A stretch of DNA of 64,000 nucleotides from Bacteroidota bacterium. GTDB lineage: Bacteria > Bacteroidota > Bacteroidia > Flavobacteriales_D > Crocinitomicaceae. The translations under genes were made by a program, and so were the position numbers. The stretch is taken from NCBI GenBank assembly GCA_016866255.1, contig VGMY01000010.1, positions 20,227 through 84,226 of the forward strand. The letters are read 5' to 3'. Shown piece by piece: positions 19,604-27,434 of this stretch. The notes under the pieces were generated by a model. It did no database searches, was not told where the DNA came from, and worked only from the letters and a program-made list of their open reading frames with translations. Numbering within the stretch: position 1 is the first letter of the stretch; each line of letters begins with the position of its first letter.

Positions 19604-21649
19604 CTACTTTTTCTCCAATTCCGAAATTCGAGCCTTCAGCGCTTCTATTTCCAGTTCCTGCGCTTTTAATGCTTCTACTAATACGGGAATAACTTCGATA
19701 TAACCCACCGTTTTCAAGGTTTCGTATCCTTTATCGGAAGGATTCAAACGCGTAGAATAGTAGGGTACATTTTTTGTTTTTACAATGTCGGGCATGACCT
19801 GTTCTACCTCTTGGGCAATGAATCCGTAAGTAGTGCCTGTTTTGAGGCCCAGGCCTGCATATTCCTCCAACTTGTGTTCATAAGTAACTCCGCGTAATCC
19901 TCGGATGATGTCCATCGGCTTCCGTATGGTTTGGATATTTTTTTTGATTTTTTGATCGGAGGCCGAACCAAAGTATCCGGTATAACCCAAGTCATTTTGG
20001 AATAAGCCTCCCCACCCGGCACCAGCCGACGGTAAACTGCCATTAACTCCGTTGGCATTAGTATTAGCGCTCATTCCCCTGATGCCTGCACCGCTCGCAG
20101 ATGATCCACTATTTTCGCCCTGAACCGCAGCAAAATTCGTGCTGTTTGCCGAAAAAATATACCCGTAGACTCCGGATCCATTGTGCGAAGAATAGCCGTT
20201 AATGACCCAAGGCAGTAACGAAGACGAAACACCACCTACTAAATCGCCGGTAAAGTTCGTTGGTGCTGCTGATGCACCGAAGAAAATTTCACCTGAATTC
20301 GAAAATCGTGCGCGGAGGGAGTTATTCGCGTAAATATCGAAAGCTTGGTTACTCAGAGTTCCTGCAACGATGGTCGAAGATGAGGTGTTTCCTCCAACTA
20401 AAAGGGCTTTCAAGGTTGAATTAACCGTTTGCGGCGCTGTGGTTGTAGCCGAGAAGGTTCCGTCAGGTCCAAAGTCAGTAGAACTTATGGTCCATGTTGG
20501 TCCCTGGGCACCCGTAGCACCAGTTGGTCCTTGAGGACCTGTTGCCCCTGTTGCCCCTGTCGCCCCTGCAGGACCTTGAGGACCCGTTGCCCCTGCAGGA
20601 CCAGTGGCTCCCGTCAAACCAGTAGCCCCTGCAGGACCAGCAGGACCAGCAGGACCTTGAGGACCCGTTGCCCCTGCAGGACCAGTGGCTCCCGTCAAAC
20701 CAGTAGCCCCTGCAGGACCGGCAGGACCTTGTGGACCCGTAGCCCCTGCAGGGCCTGTTGCGCCTACTGCGCCGTTAGCTCCAATTAAAGAAACACCATT
20801 CGGCCAGGCACCATTTGCTTTAGGACCGAAAAGTTGGTTGGTAGCGGTATTGATGTAGAAATCGCCGTTATTTCCCGTATTCGCTGAAGGATTTATTAAT
20901 CCATTCAGGATGGAGGTTCCTGCTGGACCCACAGTACCTGTTGGACCTTGAGGTCCTGCTGGTCCCGTTGCTCCCGTTGCTCCAGCTGGACCGGTTGCTC
21001 CCGCCGGGCCGGCAATTCCTGGAGATCCTTTGATGTTGCCTGTTAATATCCAGGTGGTGGAATTGGATTTGTAATAGACGTCTCCTGTTTGCGTATTCAA
21101 GTAAAAATCTCCCATAGATCCTAGTCCTGCTGCAGGAACGCTCGTTCCATAGCGCCATTGATTCAGTTGTGTTCCTGCGGTTTTGGCGTATAGAGCATAT
21201 GGAGCGCTCATGAGCCGTTGCGATCCGTAATCTACGTAATTCGTGCCATTTGCGAAGTCTACTGCAAGGCTTACCCAATAATTACCCGTTGACCAGTTTA
21301 TGCTGCTAAACGTTCCAGAAAGCAGGGTGCCTTGACCAATGACAAAATTTACCAATCCAAAATTGGAACTCGCTACCGACTGCCGTTCCGCGTAAACAAC
21401 GGTTCCATTTGCTGCATTTTGTTTAATTTGCACGCGTATTGCGACCATGGAATTGGTCACCAAGGTTCCGTCGGTTTTCCGAATAACGGCCTGGTAATTA
21501 ATTCCTTCCGGCATTTGAGCAAATAGTACGGCGGAAAAAAGCAACGCAACAAGGCTGGAGTAAAGTTTTGTAGGTAACATACGATTCAATTTGAGAAGAA
21601 AGTTACGGATAATTTCTACACGATGGAAATGCGGCGATTGAAATAACAT
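19604..21649 (-). CDS. Collagen-like (GXY) repeat protein with C-terminal S74 intramolecular chaperone/tail-fibre domain
   Basis: [25 protein letters not shown]... runs; C-terminus [36 protein letters not shown]...[16 protein letters not shown]. Confidence 0.88.
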   Translation of the reverse strand: MLFQSPHFHRVEIIRNFLLKLNRMLPTKLYSSLVALLFSAVLFAQMPEGINYQAVIRKTDGTLVTNSMVAIRVQIKQNAANGTVVYAERQSVASSNFGLVNFVIGQGTLLSGTFSSINWSTGNYWVSLAVDFANGTNYVDYGSQRLMSAPYALYAKTAGTQLNQWRYGTSVPAAGLGSMGDFYLNTQTGDVYYKSNSTTWILTGNIKGSPGIAGPAGATGPAGATGATGPAGPQGPTGTVGPAGTSILNGLINPSANTGNNGDFYINTATNQLFGPKANGAWPNGVSLIGANGAVGATGPAGATGPQGPAGPAGATGLTGATGPAGATGPQGPAGPAGPAGATGLTGATGPAGATGPQGPAGATGATGATGPQGPTGATGAQGPTWTISSTDFGPDGTFSATTTAPQTVNSTLKALLVGGNTSSSTIVAGTLSNQAFDIYANNSLRARFSNSGEIFFGASAAPTNFTGDLVGGVSSSLLPWVINGYSSHNGSGVYGYIFSANSTNFAAVQGENSGSSASGAGIRGMSANTNANGVNGSLPSAGAGWGGLFQNDLGYTGYFGSASDQKIKKNIQTIRKPMDIIRGLRGVTYEHKLEEYAGLGLKTGTTYGFIAQEVEQVMPDIVKTKNVPYYSTRLNPSDKGYETLKTVGYIEVIPVLVEALKAQELEIEALKARISELEKK
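20581..20740. repeat. 81-bp direct repeat (27 aa = nine GXY triplets) in the collagen-like region
   Basis: 'gacccgttgcccctgcaggaccagtggctcccgtcaaaccagtagcccctgcaggacc' occurs at 20581 and again at 20662. Confidence 0.8.
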
Positions 21650-21664
21650 GGAGGTAATACAAAT

Positions 21665-22404
21665 TCACTTAGTAAGTTGGTCACAATAGAATTGAAATTG
21701 GTCGTATAAACCCTGGTAATTAAGATATTGCGGAAGTTCAGAGATTTTATGGTAATCAGAATGAGTTCCCGTGGTTAACATGTAACACGGTACCGATAAA
21801 AAGTGCTTGGTATCTAAGATTTCACAGCGTTGAGAACTTTCTTTTGTTAGTTGAAAACTCTTGCCACTATTCATCAAATTGACAACGGAATTGCTCGAAT
21901 AAATCAGTTTGGGCTCCAAGGTATCCATGCGGCCAATCATGTCGAAATTGTATACCTTGCGGACCGGTAACACCTTGAGGTCCAATGGCGCCAATCAAGG
22001 AAACTCCTGCAGGCCAAGTGCCGTTGGCTTTTGGACCGAAAAGTTCATTCGTCGCTGTGTTGATGTAAAAATCGCCGTCATTTCCCGTCAGGGTTGAAGG
22101 ATTGACATTGCCGTTAAGCATAGAGGTACCCATTAGTCCCTGAGAGCAGGGCAACTTGTCCGATTACAAAATTCACTAAACCGAAATTTGAGGTAGCTAC
22201 CGACTTTCGCTCCGAATAAACGATGGTTCCAGCCGATGAATTTTGTTTGATTTGGACTCTTACGGCAGCGAGGGTATTCGTTACTAAATTACCGGAGCTT
22301 GTACGAATGACCGCCTGATAGTTAATGCCTTCAAGAGCCAGCGCAAACAAGGAAGTGGCACCCAAAATACAGCACGTAAAAAAAGAAGGTAGTAGATTTT
22401 TCAT
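21665..22404 (-). pseudogene. Degenerate chimera: collagen-like paralog (5' part, internally deleted and frameshifted) joined to an M28 peptidase C-terminal fragment
   Basis: 22114-22404 encodes [31 protein letters not shown]..., paralogous to the start of 19604-21649. 21867-22154 encodes [39 protein letters not shown]. The 21665-21994 frame continues as VYNFDMIGRMD...VPCYMLTTGTHSDYHKISELPQYLNYQGL (M28-like). Confidence 0.7.
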
Positions 22405-22520
22405 GAAACAAATTGGAACAAATGTAATTCTAAATGTGAACCAAATTAAGGAATTAACATGGATTTATTGCCAAGAAAATCAAAGCAATAATTCACTCCA
22501 AAAATCTAAATTCTGATCAG

Positions 22521-23474
22521 TTATGGTAGGCACACTAGGGTATCGTACCAACTGGAATAACCCGCCCAAACTCCGAGAGCACCGTTGGAGAAATTGCTAG
22601 GCATAAGCACGGGAGAAGAAAAAGGACTTCCGCTGTTTTCTAATTGAGTCCTCAATTTGTCGAAGTAATTGTAAACCGGATACTCAATGTGGGATAACTT
22701 AATAACGAGGCTGTCGCTGTATTTGAAATGGCGATTGAATTCCTCGGGATAGGAGTTGTCTTTTTCGGGATAGCGCGTCTCGAAGTTGATGCTAAGCCCG
22801 TTAAAAAATTGGTCGTCGAAGTAGGAACCCCCACTATGCCTGAAGCGGTAATCTTTCGGAGAACCATTCACGGTGGTTATGATTTTTGATTCCCATCGGT
22901 AAGCGTTTTTGGCATTGGCTGGATCCGTAAGAAAGGCCCGACACACGCCGAATTGGTTATTTTCCGCTGAAGGAATCCATTGGAAGTTATCCAGGGCAAT
23001 GGGGCTTAATAACTTCGTGGTAGCCGAATACGTTTGGCTATTGTATTGGATGTTCAGGGTATAGGTTTGTCCCACAGCTCCTACCAAGTTGGGGTCTAAG
23101 CTGGAATATACTTTTAATGGGAAAAAAGCCAGTTCGTTAAGCTCTACGTTAAGTTGTTCCGCTAGGGTGATTTGGCTTTGCATCGGAAGTTCGGATATGA
23201 AGTAGGGGCTTAGGGTAAACGTGTCAAGGCCGCGAACTAGCGTAACGGTGGCATCGCTAATGTTCGAGGAAAAATAGGCATCTAAATTGGTCAGGTTGTA
23301 GAGGTATTGCGACTGCATTAACAACACTGTTGGAAATCCCCCTTTCTCTATTCGAGCATCCACAACAAGTTTTGGTTCTTCCTTCGGAATGTCGATTCGA
23401 ACCTCTTTGGTGCAGGAGTACAACACCATGAGGGTATGGATAATTGTAGAAAAATAGAAAAAAAGTTTTCTCAA
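22521..23474 (-). CDS. DUF4249 family lipoprotein
   Basis: YSCTKEVRIDIPKEEPKLVVDARIEKGGFPTVLLMQSQYLYNL typical N-terminus. Confidence 0.75.
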   Translation of the reverse strand: MRKLFFYFSTIIHTLMVLYSCTKEVRIDIPKEEPKLVVDARIEKGGFPTVLLMQSQYLYNLTNLDAYFSSNISDATVTLVRGLDTFTLSPYFISELPMQSQITLAEQLNVELNELAFFPLKVYSSLDPNLVGAVGQTYTLNIQYNSQTYSATTKLLSPIALDNFQWIPSAENNQFGVCRAFLTDPANAKNAYRWESKIITTVNGSPKDYRFRHSGGSYFDDQFFNGLSINFETRYPEKDNSYPEEFNRHFKYSDSLVIKLSHIEYPVYNYFDKLRTQLENSGSPFSSPVLMPSNFSNGALGVWAGYSSWYDTLVCLP

Positions 23475-23527
23475 AAGTTCGACAGATGCAAGAATCCCAT
23501 AAATTTACAACATTATCTTTCTAATCT

Positions 23528-24397
23528 ATGGTTAAGTACCTTATAATTACTTTGTTTGCAGTTTCGTTTGTTCTCTTTTCTTGCAGTAAACGAAGAAAGG
23601 TAAAGGCCATTGATAATCCACCACAGGAAATTGGTCTTAGTCAAGCAGAGGATGTTGTGTATGTAACTTGGAGTTGGTATAATTATCAATTAAATACTTT
23701 TCAGCTTCAGTTTAGTTTTTCAAAACAAGATATTGTAAGTTGTGCTGAAAATCGAAAAACCTTGCAAGCTTCAAGGATTGCACCCAATGCACCGGATTAT
23801 GGTATGTTAGTTAACCATGATTTACCCTTATTAGCTCCCTTGGCTGAGCAGTTAAAGCAAATTGCTTTTGCTAACCGAATGGACGTTAAGCAAACAACTG
23901 AATTGGTGGTTACGATGATCCAAAATATTCCATATACCTTAGTTCATGGGATGTCGCACGAGGAGCTTGAGAAGCAAGAGACTTCAACTCCGTCTACGTT
24001 CATCAGAGATTATCATATGGATGAATCACATAGGCCTTTCAATAAAGTGCCTTATGGGGGCTGTGAAGAAAATGTCGATCCGGGAGGGGTGTATTCTCCG
24101 GTAGAGTTTTTAGCGTCATTAAAAGGTGACTGTGATACGCGTACTGTGGCAATTTTTTCTTTGCTCAAAGCGATGGGCATACCATCAATGATAGTAAATG
24201 GTCCGGGCCATTCGATGTTGGCCGTTACCTATCCGCCTATCAATCCAGCAAGTCCTTATTTGGAATTTAAAGGAGCCAAGTATTATTTTTGGGAAACAAC
24301 CTTATTTTACAATAATGGTCAGCAAGTTGGTCCCCAAATCGGCGAAACATTGATGCAAGGTTTCAATCCGAATGAGTGGCATCCGGTATTATATTAA
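23528..24397 (+). CDS. Transglutaminase-like lipoprotein
   Basis: Lipobox LFSCSKRR; LKGDCDTRTVAIFSLLKAMGIPSMIVNGPGHSMLAV (Cys/His of a transglutaminase-like fold). Confidence 0.6.
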   Translation: MVKYLIITLFAVSFVLFSCSKRRKVKAIDNPPQEIGLSQAEDVVYVTWSWYNYQLNTFQLQFSFSKQDIVSCAENRKTLQASRIAPNAPDYGMLVNHDLPLLAPLAEQLKQIAFANRMDVKQTTELVVTMIQNIPYTLVHGMSHEELEKQETSTPSTFIRDYHMDESHRPFNKVPYGGCEENVDPGGVYSPVEFLASLKGDCDTRTVAIFSLLKAMGIPSMIVNGPGHSMLAVTYPPINPASPYLEFKGAKYYFWETTLFYNNGQQVGPQIGETLMQGFNPNEWHPVLY

Positions 24398-24418
24398 TCA
24401 CAATTTAAATTTTCACCT

Positions 24419-24916
24419 ATGTTAACTTTACCTCTTATTTACCTTTCTATTAGTTTAATTTTCGGTCTGGTATTGATCGTTATGCTTCATAAGCTCCTCA
24501 GTAGAATAATTATCAATCGATTTCAATTGAACCCATCTACCCTTACCTTTAATGTGTTGGCAACGGGGATGGTTATTTCTTCAGCATTACTGGTTTCCGA
24601 GGCTACAAGGCCTATGGTTTCTTTGGTGTCATTGTTATCGCAAAGTCATCAGGATGGTTGGGTAATGACTTCTATCGTGTATATTGCCGGATTTTATACG
24701 CTTACAATTGTAAGTGCCTTTATTATTGTCTTTGGAAGTTTAATATTTTTTCAGCGCATGACAGGAAACTTAAATGAAGCAGAAGAACTAAAAAATAATA
24801 ACATTGGTGTAGCAATACTCCTAGCTGCAATCATGATAGCTATGACGATCTTCATTAAAAGTCCATTAGTTTCTGTGCTTGAGGCCATAATCCCAACACC
24901 GATGTTCTCGAATTAG
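24419..24916 (+). CDS. DUF350-like integral membrane protein
   Basis: Four TM-like segments; ELKNNNIGVAILLAAIMIAMTIFI resembles the DUF350 C-terminal motif; 22 bp after the preceding gene. Confidence 0.55.
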   Translation: MLTLPLIYLSISLIFGLVLIVMLHKLLSRIIINRFQLNPSTLTFNVLATGMVISSALLVSEATRPMVSLVSLLSQSHQDGWVMTSIVYIAGFYTLTIVSAFIIVFGSLIFFQRMTGNLNEAEELKNNNIGVAILLAAIMIAMTIFIKSPLVSVLEAIIPTPMFSN

Positions 24917-24934
24917 TGCATGAATTACAACAAC

Positions 24935-25047
24935 ATAAAAAAGGCATCCTCGGCTGATTTTCCGCCCGCAGAAAGGGGTCTGGGGAATGAATGCGGGCGG
25001 GATTCCGTTTCGGATTTTTCGGCGAGAAAATTTTTGAGCTTCGCAAT
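24935..25047 (+). repeat. Left 113-bp terminal inverted repeat of cassette
   Basis: Matches the reverse complement of 27299-27411 at 112/113 positions (mismatch 24965 vs 27381). Confidence 0.95.
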
Positions 25048-25077
25048 AGAGAAACACTAACTATCTATAAGAAAAAA

Positions 25078-27294
25078 ATGCTATTATTTAACAATATGAT
25101 GTTGGGAAAATTAAAAATTATTTTACTAATATTTTTTGTTTGTATTTTGGGGATTGCTACTTTTTATTACTTTTCTTCAATAAATAGAAAGGACGGACAA
25201 GTGTTGGAGAAAAATATTTCAGAAACAAAAGCAACAGAATTATCAAAAATTTTACAAGGAACCAAGACAATGGTTTTAGTTTCGGAGGGTACTTTTGTTA
25301 TGGGTGACAATAGTAGTAACTTTTCTGACGAAAAGCCTGAACATACTGTCACTGTAAAATCCTTCTATATGGATGAAACTCCTATCACATACGAAGATTT
25401 TACCAAATATTTAAATGACGGTGGAACTAAATCACGATATTGGGAATATGACACTTATAATAAACCAGAAAATCCCGTTTCTGGAATTAGTTGGTATCAT
25501 GCCGTAGATTATTGTAATTGGAGAAGTGAGAAAGAAGGACTTCCACTTGCATATAAATTATCCGAAAAATCAGACGCTTGGGGCTACCCTCTCTGGGATT
25601 TAGATAGTTCGTCCGACGGTTACAGATTGCCGACTGAAGCAGAATTTGAATATGCGGCTCGTGGCGGGCTTGATCGCAAAAAATTTCCTTGGGGAGATGA
25701 ATTTGAGTCTTCCTTGGCTAATTATGATAATGAAAAAGGATTGATGATTGGCGAATGGTGGAGATTGGCTAAAGTCAAAGATACGAAACCGAATAATTAC
25801 GGACTTTATGGAATGAGTGGGAATGTTTGGCAATGGACAAATGATTGGTACGACAATAATTATTACTCGGCGAGCGCAAAAAATAAGCCAATGGGTTCGG
25901 AAACTGGCAGAACAAAAGTTATGCGTGGAGGATCGTGGGGAAGTATTAGACCTGAATATCTTCGTGTGAGCAAAAGAAGTTTTATGGCACCGAGTAATTA
26001 CAATTACGATGTTGGTTTTAGATGTGTCCGAGCAGCTAAAAAATTAGAGGATATTTCAAATCAGACTTCAATTAATAAATCAGCCAGAAAATTTTATAAA
26101 TATCAAACCGCACATTATGATACCCCCCTAAAAATAAATCCTTATAGTGATGAATTTGTAAATCGTTTAGGTCAATTTATAAATGATTATTATTCAAATT
26201 CAATTTATTTTCAGACAAAAATTGACGAGCAAGAAATCTTAAGCCCGAATCAGATGGCAAAATTAATTGTGGATGTGGCAAAAGAATATTCAATTCATCC
26301 GCTTTTTCTAACTGGAATTATTGCTTCTGAAAGTGGTTTTGGATGTTGTTCATTTCCACGCTGGTATAACAATCCAATGGCATATCATTGGCAAAATGTT
26401 CTTATGAAAAATGGTCTGCCTCTTTATGATGCGGATAGAACACGCAATAGAAAATATAAAGATTTACGAGACGGTTTCCGTCAATTTGCTCAAGGAATAA
26501 AAAGGGATATTTATTTAAACGCGGCAAAAAAAGATCTCAATGCTTTTCATTTACTTTATGTTGGATATAAAGCAGACGAATGGATGTATACCCTCTCAAA
26601 GGTTTACAAGGATGTGTTGGGAATTAAATTAGAACCACATGTTCCTGCTACGGATGTGGACAAATATATTTACATCAATGAGAAAACATCTTCAGTGAAT
26701 AATATTCCCATTGAACCAAAGCCACAATCATTGCAACCTAAAATAATTGATCACTTTCTTCCGCTTTCTAATTCAGAAATACATTTAGAAACCGACGACA
26801 TAACACATGTTGTAATTCATTTTTCCAGCAATGTCATGGCGAAGCCAACTAATCCGTATATTCCGGAAGATGTAATAAATATTTTCAAGCAGTATGGAGT
26901 TTCAGCTCATTATCTTATTGCACGCGATGGCACAATATTTCGTCTTATAGATGAAAATAGAAATGCGTATCATGCGGGGAAGGGCAGTCTTGCTGATTAT
27001 CCAAAGTACAAAGATAAACTCAACCGTCATTCTATCGGAATAGAAATTTTAGCTATGGGGACGGAGGAGGAAATGAAACAGTACATTTCTTCAGATATAT
27101 ATCGCTCTATACCAAAGGCTGATATTGGATATACTGACAAACAATATACAGCACTTAATTCTCTTTTGCCGGGGATTTACCAACGACATAACATAAAAAT
27201 TGACCGCCAACATGTTATTGGTCATGACGAATATTCTGTAGGAATAAAAGAAGACCCCGGAATTTTATTCAATTGGTCAAAAATTGGTTTATAA
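25078..27294 (+). CDS. Membrane-anchored FGE-sulfatase (SUMF1/EgtB/PvdO)-fold + glucosaminidase-like + N-acetylmuramoyl-L-alanine amidase (amidase_2) protein
   Basis: ORF 24991-27294; likely start at 25078 or 25096, outside the repeat. FGE part: SEGTFVMGDNSS..GYRLPTEAEFEYAARGG..PWGDEF..GLYGMSGNVWQWTNDWYD..VMRGGSWGS..VGFRCVRA. Middle: SIHPLFLTGIIASESGFG...GFRQFAQGIKRDI. Amidase: THVVIHFSSN..VSAHYLIARDGTIFRLIDENRNAYHAGKG..HSIGIEILAMG..VIGHDEYSVGIKEDPG. Confidence 0.8.
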   Translation: MLLFNNMMLGKLKIILLIFFVCILGIATFYYFSSINRKDGQVLEKNISETKATELSKILQGTKTMVLVSEGTFVMGDNSSNFSDEKPEHTVTVKSFYMDETPITYEDFTKYLNDGGTKSRYWEYDTYNKPENPVSGISWYHAVDYCNWRSEKEGLPLAYKLSEKSDAWGYPLWDLDSSSDGYRLPTEAEFEYAARGGLDRKKFPWGDEFESSLANYDNEKGLMIGEWWRLAKVKDTKPNNYGLYGMSGNVWQWTNDWYDNNYYSASAKNKPMGSETGRTKVMRGGSWGSIRPEYLRVSKRSFMAPSNYNYDVGFRCVRAAKKLEDISNQTSINKSARKFYKYQTAHYDTPLKINPYSDEFVNRLGQFINDYYSNSIYFQTKIDEQEILSPNQMAKLIVDVAKEYSIHPLFLTGIIASESGFGCCSFPRWYNNPMAYHWQNVLMKNGLPLYDADRTRNRKYKDLRDGFRQFAQGIKRDIYLNAAKKDLNAFHLLYVGYKADEWMYTLSKVYKDVLGIKLEPHVPATDVDKYIYINEKTSSVNNIPIEPKPQSLQPKIIDHFLPLSNSEIHLETDDITHVVIHFSSNVMAKPTNPYIPEDVINIFKQYGVSAHYLIARDGTIFRLIDENRNAYHAGKGSLADYPKYKDKLNRHSIGIEILAMGTEEEMKQYISSDIYRSIPKADIGYTDKQYTALNSLLPGIYQRHNIKIDRQHVIGHDEYSVGIKEDPGILFNWSKIGL

Positions 27295-27298
27295 AATC

Positions 27299-27411
27299 AT
27301 TGCGAAGCTCAAAAATTTTCTCGCCGAAAAATCCGAAACGGAATCCCGCCCGCATTCATTCCCCAGACCCCTTTCTGCGGACGGAAAATCAGCCGAGGAT
27401 GCCTTTTTTAT
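27299..27411 (-). repeat. Right 113-bp terminal inverted repeat of cassette
   Basis: See left arm; begins 4 bp after the cargo stop codon. Confidence 0.95.
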
Positions 27412-27434
27412 TATTTATAAGTTCTTATTTACTT

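Larger units (their letters stand above)
24935..27411. mobile_element. Putative inverted-repeat-bounded single-gene cassette (no transposase seen)
   Basis: Long near-perfect inverted repeats tightly flank one visibly AT-richer ORF between a DUF350-like gene and an OmpA-family gene. Confidence 0.55.

Noticed and set aside
20429-20788. Plus-strand Cys/Arg-rich ORF ([23 protein letters not shown]...)
   Set aside because: Antisense shadow of the collagen-like GXY repeats; no independent coding evidence.
24855-25057. Small ORFs sharing RSSKIFSPKNPKRNPARIHSPDPFLR with 27273-27503
   Set aside because: They translate the inverted repeat arms and run into flanking sequence; useful as repeat evidence but unlikely to be genes.
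25078-26040. FGE/C-type-lectin-fold domain as a diversity-generating retroelement target
   Set aside because: No reverse transcriptase, template repeat or adenine-biased variable repeat was seen in the window.
24921-27425. Target-site duplication flanking the inverted-repeat cassette
   Set aside because: Sequences immediately outside the arms (attacaacaac vs tatttataagtt) share no convincing direct repeat.
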